Shown: positions 9,088 to 17,800, counted from the first letter of the stretch. The stretch: DNA of 64,000 nt from an uncultured Sulfurimonas sp. (GCF_963662755.1 NZ_OY759725.1:1067781-1131780), one strand, 5' to 3'. The notes: generated by a model from the sequence alone, not told the origin. Numbers and translations are program-made.

Positions 9088-10892
9088 AAATTTACCTCAT
9101 TTATTTTATTTTGGATAAGCTTTAAGAATTCTTCTTCGCTTAAATTATATTGCTCTCTAGTTCTTCTATCGCGAATTGCAACAGATTTACCTTCAACCTC
9201 TTCATCACCTATAATAACAAGCATTGGAACTCTTGTTTTTTCTGCTGTTCTAATTCTTTTATTTAAAGAATCATTTTTATTATATATCTCACTATCGGCA
9301 TTTATGTCGATAAGTTTATCCGCTAGTTCCTTCGCATAATCGTTGTGTGTTTCAGCGATTGGTATGATGGCAACTTGCGTTGGAGCTATAAACATTGGAA
9401 ACTCTCCAGCATAATGCTCCGTTAATATACCAATAAAACGCTCAAACGAACCTAAAATTGCTCTATGAATCATAACTGGCTGTATTTTATCATTATTTTC
9501 ACCATTATATTCAAGTTTAAATCTTTCAGGAAGATTGAAATCTAGCTGAATTGTTCCACATTGCCACTCACGCCCAATAGCATCTGTAATTTTTATGTCA
9601 ATCTTAGGACCATAAAATGCACCTCCGCCCTCATCTATTTCATAAGGTAGGTTATTTTTATCCATAGCATTTTTAAGTGCTTGAGTGGAAGTATCCCAAA
9701 CTTCTTGGCTTCCAACTGCTTTATCTGGTCTAGTCGATATCATCATTTTATAATCAAATTCAAAAGTTGACATTATTTTATCTACAAAATCAACAACTTC
9801 TATAATCTGTTCTTCAATCTGCTCCGTAGTACAAAAAATATGTGCATCATCTTGAGTAAATTCACGAACACGAAATAATCCATGAAGTGCCCCAGTAAAT
9901 TCATGACGGTGAACTACACCATACTCAAAATACTTAATTGGTAAATCTCTGTAAGAGTGAAGTTCATCTTCATATACTTTGATATGACCAACACAGTTCA
10001 TTGGTTTTACCCCAAACTCAATCTCATCAATCTTAGTAAAATACATATTTTCACCATAATTTTGATAGTGACCAGATGTTTTCCAAAGATCTGAACGAAG
10101 CATCTCTGGACCACGAACAGGCTCATAACCACGTTTACGGTGAGCTTTAAAAAGTAAACTCTCAAGTCTTGCACGAAGTCTTCCACCAGCTGGAAGCCAA
10201 ATAGGAAAACCTGCTCCAACTTCTTCACGGAAAGTAAAAAGTTTCATCTCTCCACCAACTTTTCTGTGGTCACGTTTCTCAGCTTCTGCCAACATATCCA
10301 TATGTGCTTTTAAAGACTCTTTATCTGCAAATGCTATACCATATATACGAGTTAGCATCTCATTTTTAGAATCTCCACCAAGATAAGCACCTGATATTTT
10401 AGTCAATTTAAAAAATCTGATTAAACCAATATTTGGTAAGTGAGGACCACGACAAAGGTCTTCAAAATCACCTTGCTTATAAATACTAACAGTATCACTT
10501 GGAATTCTTTCCATTACAGCAAGCTTTAGGTGATCATCTTTAAACTTATCTTTAGCCTCTTGCATTGTGATTTCATATTTTTCTATATCATATTTTTTCT
10601 TAGCAAATGAAAGCATCTGTTTTTCTATTTTTTTAAGATCACTCTCACCTATTTCAGATTCTGTTTTAAAATCATAGTAAAAACCTTCTTTAACAGTAGG
10701 TCCTACATAAAATTTTGCATCTGGATATAGTGACTTAATGGCTTGAGCCATTAAGTGAGCTGTTGAGTGACGAAGAACCTCCAAAGAGTTTGCAGAGTTA
10801 TCTAGATGAATTTGCTCACCTTCAAAACCCAACTCCTTGGCAGTTTGCAAGTCAATTATTTCATTATTATGTTTTATTGCTATTACGTTCAA
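9084..10892 (-). CDS. thrS: threonyl-tRNA synthetase
   Basis: ThrRS charges tRNA-Thr. The 602-residue protein has the editing domain with HSTAHLMAQ at residues 42-50 and CRGPHLPN near 150. The class II catalytic core carries zinc ligands in MNCVGH, VHRHEF and [13 protein letters not shown], and the anticodon-binding domain is C-terminal. Only about 40 residues precede the editing domain, against about 70 in E. coli, so the N-terminal TGS domain is largely missing; this seems common in Campylobacterota. The gene overlaps infC by a few bases, giving a thrS-infC operon. The start is ATG at 10892. Confidence 0.97.
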   Translation of the reverse strand: MNVIAIKHNNEIIDLQTAKELGFEGEQIHLDNSANSLEVLRHSTAHLMAQAIKSLYPDAKFYVGPTVKEGFYYDFKTESEIGESDLKKIEKQMLSFAKKKYDIEKYEITMQEAKDKFKDDHLKLAVMERIPSDTVSIYKQGDFEDLCRGPHLPNIGLIRFFKLTKISGAYLGGDSKNEMLTRIYGIAFADKESLKAHMDMLAEAEKRDHRKVGGEMKLFTFREEVGAGFPIWLPAGGRLRARLESLLFKAHRKRGYEPVRGPEMLRSDLWKTSGHYQNYGENMYFTKIDEIEFGVKPMNCVGHIKVYEDELHSYRDLPIKYFEYGVVHRHEFTGALHGLFRVREFTQDDAHIFCTTEQIEEQIIEVVDFVDKIMSTFEFDYKMMISTRPDKAVGSQEVWDTSTQALKNAMDKNNLPYEIDEGGGAFYGPKIDIKITDAIGREWQCGTIQLDFNLPERFKLEYNGENNDKIQPVMIHRAILGSFERFIGILTEHYAGEFPMFIAPTQVAIIPIAETHNDYAKELADKLIDINADSEIYNKNDSLNKRIRTAEKTRVPMLVIIGDEEVEGKSVAIRDRRTREQYNLSEEEFLKLIQNKINEVNF

Positions 10893-10904
10893 AATTTTCC
10901 TTTT

Positions 10905-12593
10905 CTATAACTCTGTTTTCAATACTGCACCATTTGAAGCATTAGAAACTAACAATTGATATCTTTTTAACCATTTAGATTTAACTTCATTTTTGTAAGG
11001 TTTCCATGCAGCTTTTCTCTTAGCTAAAATATCTTCACTTACATTTAATTGTAACAAATGGTTATCCGTATCTAACTCTATCTCATCACCGTCTTCTATA
11101 AACGCAATAAGTCCTCCCTCAGCTGCTTCTGGAGAAACATGACCGATAGATGCACCTTTTGTAGCTCCACTAAAACGGCCATCTGTAATAAGTGCTACAC
11201 TAGAACCTAAACCCATTCCCTGAATAAGCGCAGTTGGAGCTAGCATCTCTTGCATACCAGGACCACCTTTTGGACCCTCGTAACGGATAACTACAACATC
11301 ACCTGCTTTTACTTTGTGGCTCATAATACCAGCTATTGCTTTTGGTTGAGAATCAAAACATATAGCCGTTCCCTTAAACTGTCTCATCGTAGGATCAATT
11401 CCCGCAGTTTTTACAACCGCTCCCTCTAATGCAAGATTTCCAAAAAGGATAGAAAGACCGCCAACTTGAGAATAAGCATTTTCATTTGTATGAATAATCT
11501 CTTCGTTTAAAATATTAGCATCTGCTATTCTCTCACCAAGGGTTTCACCTGTAACTGTAGGATTATCAAGATAAAGAAGTCCACCTCTACGGCTTACCTC
11601 TTTCATAACAGCATTAACTCCACCGGCTTTGTCAATATCATCCATATGAACAGTTGTTAATGATGGAGAGATTTTAGCAATATGTGCTACATTGTCAGCA
11701 ATTTCATTAATTTTCTCAATTGGGAAATTAACTTCAGCTTCTTTAGCAATAGCTAACATATGAAGAACAGTATTTGAACTTCCGCCCATTGCCATATCTA
11801 CAACAAATGCATTATGTACAGCTTTTTCATTTAAGATATTACGAAGATTATTTTTAGCAGGATTATCTTCAAGAGCTAATTCAACTATACGTTTGGCAGC
11901 TTTTTTTACCATAGCAATTCTCTGTGGAGTCATTGCAAGTACGGTTCCATTTCCTGGAAGTGCTATACCCATAGCTTCACAAAGAGTATTCATAGAGTTT
12001 GCTGTAAACATTCCAGAACAGCTTCCACCAGATGGACAAGCATTACACTCGATATCATAAAGTTCTTCATCACTCATTTTACCCTCAGCATGTTCTCCAA
12101 CTGCTTCAAATGCAGTAGCCAAGTCAATAGGAGTACCATCTTTTTTATGTCCAGCAGCCATTGGACCACCTGAAACAAAGATAGTAGGCACATTGATACG
12201 AAGTGCTCCCATAATCATACCTGGTACAATTTTGTCACAGTTAGGAATACAGATCATTGCATCTAACTGATGAGCATTCATAACAGTTTCCATAGAATCA
12301 GCAATAATTTCACGAGAAGGAAGAGAGTAAAGCATACCCTCATGACCCATAGCGATGCCATCATCAACACCGATTGTATTGAAAACAAATGGCACACCGC
12401 CAGCTTCACGGATAGCCTCTTTAACTATTTCTCCATACTCATGTAAAAAAAAATGTCCCGGTATGATGTCAATATAACTGTTCGCTATCCCAATAAATGG
12501 CTTATCAAAATCTTCATCTTTAAGTCCAGTTGCTCTCAATAGCGATCTATGTGGCGCTTTGTCAAAACCTTTTTTTATAATGTCACTTCTCAT
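10905..12593 (-). CDS. ilvD: dihydroxy-acid dehydratase
   Basis: IlvD dehydrates 2,3-dihydroxy acids to the 2-keto acids of valine, isoleucine and pantothenate synthesis, using an iron-sulfur cluster. The 562-residue protein has [10 protein letters not shown] near the N-terminus, cluster cysteines in [12 protein letters not shown] near 117-122 and [11 protein letters not shown] near 190, and GRFSGATKG near 473. The start is ATG at 12593. It reads leftward toward thrS with a 12-bp gap, so read-through is possible. Length and motifs are normal. Confidence 0.97.
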   Translation of the reverse strand: MRSDIIKKGFDKAPHRSLLRATGLKDEDFDKPFIGIANSYIDIIPGHFFLHEYGEIVKEAIREAGGVPFVFNTIGVDDGIAMGHEGMLYSLPSREIIADSMETVMNAHQLDAMICIPNCDKIVPGMIMGALRINVPTIFVSGGPMAAGHKKDGTPIDLATAFEAVGEHAEGKMSDEELYDIECNACPSGGSCSGMFTANSMNTLCEAMGIALPGNGTVLAMTPQRIAMVKKAAKRIVELALEDNPAKNNLRNILNEKAVHNAFVVDMAMGGSSNTVLHMLAIAKEAEVNFPIEKINEIADNVAHIAKISPSLTTVHMDDIDKAGGVNAVMKEVSRRGGLLYLDNPTVTGETLGERIADANILNEEIIHTNENAYSQVGGLSILFGNLALEGAVVKTAGIDPTMRQFKGTAICFDSQPKAIAGIMSHKVKAGDVVVIRYEGPKGGPGMQEMLAPTALIQGMGLGSSVALITDGRFSGATKGASIGHVSPEAAEGGLIAFIEDGDEIELDTDNHLLQLNVSEDILAKRKAAWKPYKNEVKSKWLKRYQLLVSNASNGAVLKTEL

Positions 12594-12746
12594 AATAATC
12601 CTTCTGTATAATTGTTAGTTTAATGATACTACATATATATAAATGCGATTATACCATTTTTTTTCATATTTCCTAGAAAAACTCTTTACAAATGAAAATT
12701 AAATGGCTATAATTCCGCTCACTTAAAAAATAAGTGATGAAAAACT

Positions 12747-12821
12747 GCGGGAATAGCTCAGTGGTAGAGCACAACCTTGCCAAGGTTGGGGTCGCGAGTT
12801 CGAACCTCGTTTCCCGCTCCA
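12747..12821 (+). tRNA. tRNA-Gly (GCC)
   Basis: A cloverleaf with acceptor GCGGGAA paired to TTCCCGC, encoded CCA, TTCGAAC in the T-loop, and anticodon loop TTGCCAA giving GCC. It is the first of four + strand tRNAs. Confidence 0.97.
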
Positions 12822-12853
12822 TTTAAAATATAAGTTGTTGAAAGACACCCAAT

Positions 12854-12940
12854 GCCCGGGTGGCGAAATCGGTAGACGCAGGGGACTTAAAATCCCCCGG
12901 TAGCAATACTGTGCCGGTTCAAGTCCGGCCCCGGGCACCA
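12854..12940 (+). tRNA. tRNA-Leu (TAA)
   Basis: A class II tRNA with a long variable arm, acceptor GCCCGGG paired to CCCGGGC, encoded CCA, and anticodon loop CTTAAAA giving TAA. Confidence 0.97.
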
Positions 12941-12956
12941 TGGAAATTGATTGACT

Positions 12957-13030
12957 GGTGCCATCGCCAAGTGGTAAGGCCGCAGCCTGCAAAGCTGCTA
13001 TCCCCAGTTCAAATCTGGGTGGCACCTCCA
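12957..13030 (+). tRNA. tRNA-Cys (GCA)
   Basis: Acceptor GGTGCCA paired to TGGCACC, encoded CCA, and anticodon loop CTGCAAA giving GCA. Confidence 0.96.
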
Positions 13031-13064
13031 GTTTTATATTTTAAAACTTTTTAATACAACACGT

Positions 13065-13153
13065 GGATCTTTGGCAGAGTTGGTCGAATGCACCGGTCTT
13101 GAAAACCGGCGAGGGTTATACCTCCCAGAGTTCGAATCTCTGAGGGTCCACCA
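13065..13153 (+). tRNA. tRNA-Ser (TGA), integration target of the first island
   Basis: A class II tRNA with a long variable arm. Acceptor GGATCTT pairs with AGGGTCC, with encoded CCA, and anticodon loop CTTGAAA gives TGA. Its last 14 bases plus the next four are repeated at 17539-17556, marking it as the attachment site of the downstream element. Confidence 0.96.
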
Positions 13154-13157
13154 CTTC
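13140..13157 (+). repeat. attachment site, tRNA-Ser end of the first island
   Basis: The 18-mer ctgagggtccaccacttc spans the tRNA-Ser 3' end and four bases beyond. It is identical to 17539-17556. Confidence 0.85.
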
Positions 13158-13231
13158 TTTATAATACAATCCTTTACAAACCACCATAATAACGAGCTTT
13201 CAAGAGATTTACTCTTATTGTAATTTATTTA

Positions 13232-13253
13232 AGGGGACACATTAGGGGACACA
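13232..13253 (+). repeat. tandem GGGGACACA repeats, candidate integrase arm sites
   Basis: Two copies of AGGGGACACA lie 12 bases apart between the tRNA-Ser end and the integrase start. A related pair is found at 17434-17460 near the other end, and a weak third copy (GTGGACATATTAGGA) at 14879-14893. Position and tandem arrangement suggest arm-type sites. This is inferred. Confidence 0.5.
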
Positions 13254-13283
13254 AGACACCTAGTTTAACACAAAGTAAACTAG

Positions 13284-14825
13284 ATGAGTATCAAACTAAC
13301 CGTAAACAAAAACAACTACTACTCAATAAGATTTAGGGTAGATAAGTTACTTCAACCATATTTTAATAAGTCATATATTAAAAAATCACTACACACTAAA
13401 AACAAGCTAGAAGCACGAACCAAAGCTGATATGCTATACTTTAGCTACAAAAAGCTTTTAGAGGTAGCAAGTATGCTTACAGATGAACAAATACAACAAC
13501 TTGTAAATGAATATATAACTGAACAACTAGAGCAAGACCTAAATAGTAGAGCTATCAACGGTGTAGGTTTAGTATATGCTCCAGCAGATGATGTTCATTT
13601 TCAAGATATAGCTTCAGCCTCGAAAGACCTTATAAGCTCCTTTATAGGCGATTACAAGCAAGGCTTAGCTAATAGTGACACTAAAGAGATAGAGAACATT
13701 GGGAAAGAGTTACTAGAAAATGTAGGCTTAAGTTATGATAGCAAAGATAGCTCTCACAGACAATTTATGCTTCAGCTCCTACAAGGACATATACAACTCT
13801 TTGACACGATGTATCATCGATACTCTGGTAACTTCACTCCTCAACAAAAAGCAAACAATTTAAAAACTACATCATTAGCACAACCAACTGTTAAAGTAAT
13901 AACTATAAAAGAAGCATTTAACCGATTTGATAATTGGTATAAGAAAACAGATATCACAGAAAAGCATTACAGAAACACAATCAGCAGATTAAACAAGATA
14001 ATACTTCCCTTCATCGGTTTAGATAGAGATGTCACTACTATAACACTAGATGATATAGATGAGCTAAAAGAGTTCTTAGAAAGCTTTCCAAACATAAGTA
14101 GACTTCCATATAAGCACATGAGCTTTAAAGAACTGCTAGAAGTTGATGGTGTACCATCTGAATTTATTATCAGTAATGACACTCAAAGCAAATATCTTAA
14201 AATAGTTAAACAGCTATTTTCCTTTATGGTAGATGACGGCATTATCGGCTATAACCCTTGTAAACGTCTTATCATGCCAGATGATGAGCAAAAGAAGCGA
14301 GAGCCGTTTAGCAATGAAGATATGAAAGTGCTGTTTAATGAGTTTGATAAATTAGATAATAAAAAGTATATTTACTATAGCTTGGCTTACACAGGTATGC
14401 GACCAAGTGAGCTATGGAAAGCTAAGATAAGCCAAGAAGATGACATCTACTACTTTGACCTTACTAGCGAGGATATAGAGCTTAAAACAAAGCAGAGCCG
14501 TAGAAAGATACCTCTACATTGTAAACTCATAGAGTTATGTATCCAAGATAAGCTATCATCACTTCAAACTGAATTTAAACAAGAGTACCTGAGTATATAC
14601 TTTAACAAAACTATCAAGAAAGCCTTAGCAGACGACGACAATAAGATTATGTATAGTTTTAGGCACACAGTAGCTACAGAGCTTAAGAGGGCTGATGTAA
14701 ATATGGATAAAGTTTCTGAACTTCTAGGGCATAGCTATGAAAATAATAGCATGACAAAGAGCACCTATGCAAGTGGATATACACTACAACAGCTCAAGGA
14801 AGCGATAGACTGCCTCAGCTTCTAA
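13284..14825 (+). CDS. tyrosine recombinase / integrase
   Basis: This 513-residue site-specific integrase has three parts: an N-terminal arm-binding region (1-200), a SAM-like core-binding domain (about 205-330) and a C-terminal catalytic domain. The catalytic arginine is R373 in TGMRPSELW. The second arginine is R460 in YSFRHTVATEL, although the usual histidine three residues before it is tyrosine. H483 is in LLGHSYEN and the nucleophile is Y495 in STYASG. It starts 131 bases after tRNA-Ser, points away from it and is followed by a strong terminator. It is most likely the enzyme that inserted this element into tRNA-Ser. Confidence 0.93.
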   Translation: MSIKLTVNKNNYYSIRFRVDKLLQPYFNKSYIKKSLHTKNKLEARTKADMLYFSYKKLLEVASMLTDEQIQQLVNEYITEQLEQDLNSRAINGVGLVYAPADDVHFQDIASASKDLISSFIGDYKQGLANSDTKEIENIGKELLENVGLSYDSKDSSHRQFMLQLLQGHIQLFDTMYHRYSGNFTPQQKANNLKTTSLAQPTVKVITIKEAFNRFDNWYKKTDITEKHYRNTISRLNKIILPFIGLDRDVTTITLDDIDELKEFLESFPNISRLPYKHMSFKELLEVDGVPSEFIISNDTQSKYLKIVKQLFSFMVDDGIIGYNPCKRLIMPDDEQKKREPFSNEDMKVLFNEFDKLDNKKYIYYSLAYTGMRPSELWKAKISQEDDIYYFDLTSEDIELKTKQSRRKIPLHCKLIELCIQDKLSSLQTEFKQEYLSIYFNKTIKKALADDDNKIMYSFRHTVATELKRADVNMDKVSELLGHSYENNSMTKSTYASGYTLQQLKEAIDCLSF

Positions 14826-14828
14826 AAT

Positions 14829-14869
14829 AGCCTACAAGCTCCTATGTCAAGGGGTTTGTAGGCTTTTTT
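14829..14869 (+). terminator. Rho-independent terminator after the integrase
   Basis: The inverted repeat AGCCTACAA (14829-14837) and TTGTAGGCT (14856-14864) is followed by a T run. It starts two bases after the integrase stop. Confidence 0.85.
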
Positions 14870-15216
14870 GTCATTAGAGTGGACATATTAGGAAGAACTA
14901 TAGCAAAGGGTCAGCTCAGTTAAAGTTATAACTTGATGATTTTTTTACAACCTCTTCTTACTTTAATGTTACTCATAGAATTAACACTTAAGCCCTCTGC
15001 TCAACATAGGGTTTAGTTGTTCATTTGCTGAGATAGTGCAATATCAAATAACTAGCCTTGATAAATAGATAGCCGTATCTACAAGGAGATGGAAATGGGA
15101 CACCCGTTATCACTGTTATTGCATTATATTTTGGTAGGGGACGGAAAAACTAAAAGCAAGAGTAGCTAGTTAAAGATATACTCTTAAAGGTCTTTAAGTA
15201 TAACTACTATTAATTA
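14870..15216. other. 347-bp stretch without a clear gene, inside the first island
   Basis: Apart from one candidate tiny ORF at 15095-15169, no gene is seen. It contains a degenerate copy of the arm-site motif at 14879-14893 and a small hairpin AGATA-gccg-TATCT at 15067-15080 just ahead of the tiny ORF. The 3' side borders the repressor stop and has ACTACTAT / ATTACTAT repeats like those in the repressor's upstream region. Confidence 0.5.
15095..15169 (+). CDS. possible 24-residue hydrophobic peptide
   Basis: ATG at 15095 follows AAGGAG by six bases and opens 24 codons to TAG 15167-15169. The peptide begins MGHPLSLLLHYILVG and ends in a lysine- and serine-rich tail. A short hydrophobic peptide beside a repressor could be a toxin-like or regulatory peptide, but it may also be chance. 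An alternative ATG lies six bases upstream, inside the ribosome-binding site. Confidence 0.3.
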   Translation: MGHPLSLLLHYILVGDGKTKSKSS

Positions 15217-15462
15217 CTATAATAAATCTTTTATATCACACTCTAAGATATAAGCTATGTGATACAAGTGCTTCAAGTTAAAGTGTTGCTTCTTAAGATA
15301 CAGTTCAGATTGAGAAACTAACCCAACAGACTTAAAGCCTAGTGCTTGAGATAGTTGAAGTTGAGTGAACCCTTTAGCCTCTCTAAATCTTTTAACATTA
15401 GAGCCAATCTGAATATAGAAATTATCTATGTCATCATCTGAAATATCTTCAACTGTTCTCAA
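15217..15462 (-). CDS. Cro/CI-type HTH transcriptional repressor
   Basis: An 81-residue protein with a single helix-turn-helix of the XRE family. IGSNVKRFREAKGFTQLQLS starts the motif, and the recognition region runs through GFKSVGLVSQSEL. There is no C-terminal cleavage or ligand domain, so it is a small direct repressor. The start is TTG at 15462, with AGGA upstream. It is divergent from the cargo operon, with paired direct repeats in the intergenic gap that could be its operators. It probably controls the cargo genes and perhaps itself. Confidence 0.85.
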   Translation of the reverse strand: MRTVEDISDDDIDNFYIQIGSNVKRFREAKGFTQLQLSQALGFKSVGLVSQSELYLKKQHFNLKHLYHIAYILECDIKDLL

Positions 15463-15471
15463 TGCAATCCT

Positions 15472-15544
15472 ACTAGTTATTACTATTTAAGGTTTGTTTA
15501 TATTTTAATCGGATAACATACTTTCATCAACTAGTAACTACTAT
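15472..15544. promoter_or_regulatory. paired 15-bp direct repeats, candidate repressor operators
   Basis: ACTAGTTATTACTAT (15472-15486) and ACTAGTAACTACTAT (15530-15544) agree at 13 of 15 positions. They flank the 95-bp gap between the divergent repressor and cargo operon. Similar ACTACTAT / ATTACTAT motifs recur at the 3' end of the repressor gene. The operator role is inferred from position. Confidence 0.5.
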
Positions 15545-15557
15545 GCAAGGAAAGAGA

Positions 15558-15737
15558 ATGGGTGGATTTGTGTCTTCATTTATATATTCAAATATAATAT
15601 TTGCTTGGTTATTTAATATATATTCTATATATGCAAATTGGAATAGTGCATCAAGTTTTGAGGCTTCAGCTTCTATTTTGGGAGTTCCTTTTTTCCCATT
15701 AGGCTCAATTATGGGCTATTATTGGGTATTCAACTAA
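15558..15737 (+). CDS. small membrane protein, first cargo gene of the tRNA-Ser island
   Basis: A 59-residue protein that is almost entirely hydrophobic: two probable membrane helices (about residues 3-24 and 38-58) are joined by a short loop. The start is taken as ATG at 15558 because AAGGA lies just upstream. An earlier ATG at 15543 would place that sequence inside the gene. Its stop overlaps the next start (TAATG). The family is not recognised. Position suggests a membrane partner of the soluble proteins that follow. Confidence 0.6.
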   Translation: MGGFVSSFIYSNIIFAWLFNIYSIYANWNSASSFEASASILGVPFFPLGSIMGYYWVFN

Positions 15738-16171
15738 TGGGATTTTTTAGTAAAGTATTGGGAATAGACAAAGGTATAGATATAACAGCAAGAAATGCAG
15801 TTGAACATATGAAACAAGTACAAAAGTATGTTAATGATAGAGATGAATTAATTAAATATTTATCTATTAATAATCTTCACTATGTTCTTGATGAAGATTT
15901 CACAGATAGAACAAAGAAGAACTTAAGGTGGGCTATTCAAGTTAGTAAAATGCAAGTATTACAGTTTACGCATACGGATAGTAATTTTATACATGGTTAT
16001 TTTGATGAAATGCAAGGTAATCCCTTAGACGCAATTAGTTTTTCAATTGCTGACTTTAGTATTACATACAGTGTAGATATGGCTTATGAAATGCAAGGTG
16101 TAAAGCTACCATCAATGTGTCAAACATTTATCAATAGTCTACATTCTAGAAACATACAAAAAGGCTTCTAA
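15737..16171 (+). CDS. unknown soluble protein with FFSK-LG N-terminus (cargo gene 2)
   Basis: 144 residues beginning MGFFSKVLGIDKG. The start is ATG at 15737, overlapping the previous stop by one base. An upstream in-frame ATG (15722) is less likely, because the next gene has the same N-terminus at its own start. The rest is mixed helix with no membrane segment and no motif I know. The short amphipathic N-terminus could bind membrane or the 59-residue partner. No function can be assigned. Confidence 0.65.
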   Translation: MGFFSKVLGIDKGIDITARNAVEHMKQVQKYVNDRDELIKYLSINNLHYVLDEDFTDRTKKNLRWAIQVSKMQVLQFTHTDSNFIHGYFDEMQGNPLDAISFSIADFSITYSVDMAYEMQGVKLPSMCQTFINSLHSRNIQKGF

Positions 16172-16172
16172 A

Positions 16173-16619
16173 GTGAGCTTCTTTAGCAAAATACTAGGTA
16201 CAGACTTAAAGTCAAACTCAATTACCATTACAACTAATCTTCTTAGACATCAAGTAGAATATGGTTTTATGAATGATGACCCTAGAACTATCGCAACGCA
16301 ACTAGTAAATAATGTATGGACAAATGCACCTGATGTATTTGAAGGTAAGTTCGGGCAATCTCCGTTTAAACTTACTGTGGCTATATATGCACTCGTAAAA
16401 GGTTATGAGTTATATCCTAAGGGAGCAACTAAAGACGCTATTCTTATCTCTATAGGTAATGCATTTGCAGAAGTACAAATGAATGGAGCTAAGTATCCTT
16501 TGAATAGCTTAGACCAAGAGTTACTTCAAGAAGCTGATACTATTTGTGTAAATATCATGAAAGAGGTTCAAGCTAACCCACTCTATCAAGAAGTTAACAA
16601 TATGATGAACAAAGCTTAA
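16173..16619 (+). CDS. unknown soluble protein with FFSK-LG N-terminus (cargo gene 3)
   Basis: 148 residues beginning MSFFSKILGTDLK, from GTG at 16173, one base after the previous stop. The first nine residues match those of the preceding protein closely, but the remainder does not align by eye, so the two share a targeting or interaction tag rather than being plain duplicates. It is probably all-helical; no enzymatic motif is seen. It is tightly coupled with its neighbours, so it probably works with them. Confidence 0.65.
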   Translation: MSFFSKILGTDLKSNSITITTNLLRHQVEYGFMNDDPRTIATQLVNNVWTNAPDVFEGKFGQSPFKLTVAIYALVKGYELYPKGATKDAILISIGNAFAEVQMNGAKYPLNSLDQELLQEADTICVNIMKEVQANPLYQEVNNMMNKA

Positions 16620-16622
16620 TTC

Positions 16623-17261
16623 ATGAGTAATAGCACAAAAACATTTTTTATTATATGGGCTGTGATAATATTCTTAAATCAAGTAATTTTCTTCGGAGCT
16701 TGCTTTAAAGGATATTGTATATTAAATGCGATACCTCATACATTAATTATAAGTTTTATTATTATGGCATTGATTTCAGATAGGAAAACAAAGGACACTC
16801 AGAAAGACTATGAAATTAATCAGCTAAGAGAAGAAATAATTTCTTTAAAGACTAAAGAAGCTAATATTCAATCAAAAAACAATACTAAAGTAACACCTAA
16901 ACAAGAAGAAGTAAAAATTAATACTTTTAATCATAAATTTGCTACATTCATTGAAGATTCATATCCAATTATTGAAGATTATATTAAAGGAAATGAACAG
17001 CTAGTGTATGAATATTACCGTGGTGCTCTTTTATATTTATCACAAAGAGAGCATATTAATGAAGAAGAAATGTTAGCAAAATGTTATGAAATATATTTTA
17101 GAGTAGATAAGAAAAAATCTTTAGCACTAGCGAAAGAAATGATTTTTAGAACTCATAACCTTATGGCTCAATTAAGCGGAACAGTTGATATGGATAATTG
17201 GATAAATAAAAATGAACAGCCTACAGCAGAAATGTTATTAAAAGAAATAGATAAAAATTAA
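16623..17261 (+). CDS. unknown two-helix membrane protein with coiled coil (cargo gene 4)
   Basis: 212 residues. Two membrane helices lie at about 7-29 and 36-52. A coiled coil (about 56-85), a charged linker and a C-terminal helical domain (105-205) rich in tyrosine and glutamate follow. It is the last gene of the cargo operon, three bases after gene 3. The design, a short membrane anchor with a cytoplasmic helical domain, is seen in membrane effectors and sensors, but no family is recognised. No signs of decay. Confidence 0.65.
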   Translation: MSNSTKTFFIIWAVIIFLNQVIFFGACFKGYCILNAIPHTLIISFIIMALISDRKTKDTQKDYEINQLREEIISLKTKEANIQSKNNTKVTPKQEEVKINTFNHKFATFIEDSYPIIEDYIKGNEQLVYEYYRGALLYLSQREHINEEEMLAKCYEIYFRVDKKKSLALAKEMIFRTHNLMAQLSGTVDMDNWINKNEQPTAEMLLKEIDKN

Positions 17262-17380
17262 GACCGGGATTTTCTCTAAAAGAACTTAAAGTCTCTACGG
17301 TGTTCTTAATCAATCTAAACAGCTTCTTAAAAACACCTCAGAACTATCAACACCTATTATGATATATATAAGAATCTAAA

Positions 17381-17403
17381 AGTCCCCATTGGGGTCTTAT
17401 TTT
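17381..17403 (+). terminator. possible terminator of the cargo operon
   Basis: A short hairpin AGTCCCC-att-GGGGTCT (one mismatch pair) is followed by TATTTT, 120 bases after the last cargo stop. It is weak, and the repeat could also act on the other strand. Confidence 0.4.
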
Positions 17404-17433
17404 ACCTAAATATTGATATCTATTATCAACTGT

Positions 17434-17460
17434 AAGGGGTACACATAGGGGGACACATTT
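17434..17460 (+). repeat. GGGGACACA-like repeats near the right end of the first island
   Basis: AAGGGGTACACATAGGGG followed by GACACATTT resembles the tandem repeats at 13232-13253 and is about 80 bases inside the right attachment site. It is a candidate second arm-site array for the integrase. Confidence 0.5.
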
Positions 17461-17538
17461 CAGCTATACCTAAAGTTAAGCTCGCTAAAATGGTAGCTAC
17501 AGGTGTTATTTATTACATCGATTTGGTGCATTGACCGA

Positions 17539-17556
17539 CTGAGGGTCCACCACTTC
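17539..17556 (+). repeat. attachment site, distal end of the first island
   Basis: An exact 18-bp copy (ctgagggtccaccacttc) of the tRNA-Ser 3' end at 13140-13157. The rest of the tRNA is absent. Confidence 0.85.
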
Positions 17557-17695
17557 AAACCCCTCTTTTAGCCACTTTAAAGCCCTTCAAAAATCTCAAC
17601 TTAAGCTATATACAACATTTTTTTATCTGTATAATAAATTCGATTGTTTTTACATAGTTGTGTTAAAATTTCTTAGCTTACAACAAAGGATAACA

Positions 17696-17800
17696 ATGAC
17701 ACTAGTGACACAAAATTTAAATCGCCAATTCAAAAAATCACTTCTCATCATTTTCTCATACAACTTTTCATTATTCCATAGCTATTTGTCATACTTTTAA
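17696..17800 (+). CDS. possible 34-residue small ORF
   Basis: ATG at 17696 follows AAAGGA by five bases, with a promoter-like TTGTTT / TAAAAT pair upstream. The peptide starts MTLVTQNLNRQFKKSLL and is basic then hydrophobic. It lies just outside the right end of the first island. It may be a small gene or the beginning of a gene cut by insertion. Confidence 0.3.
   Translation: MTLVTQNLNRQFKKSLLIIFSYNFSLFHSYLSYF

Larger units (their letters stand above)
13140..17556 (+). mobile_element. integrative element in tRNA-Ser (about 4.4 kb)
   Basis: The element begins in the 3' end of tRNA-Ser and ends at an exact 18-bp copy of that end. It holds an intact tyrosine recombinase next to the tRNA, a Cro/CI-like repressor on the - strand and a four-gene + strand operon of unknown proteins. 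Short GGGGACACA-type repeats lie just inside both ends, as expected for integrase arm sites. No transfer, replication or capsid genes are visible. It is either a minimal integrative element moved by helpers or a cut-down prophage or satellite. Confidence 0.85.

Noticed and set aside
12723..13025. A 100-residue - strand frame, and a + strand frame at 12860-13054, over the first tRNA cluster
   Set aside because: They are translations of the tRNA genes themselves. The tRNAs are complete, so no protein is expected.
13232..13253. A CRISPR array
   Set aside because: The short tandem repeats number only two or three, are about 10 bases long and have no spacers of even length. No cas gene is present.
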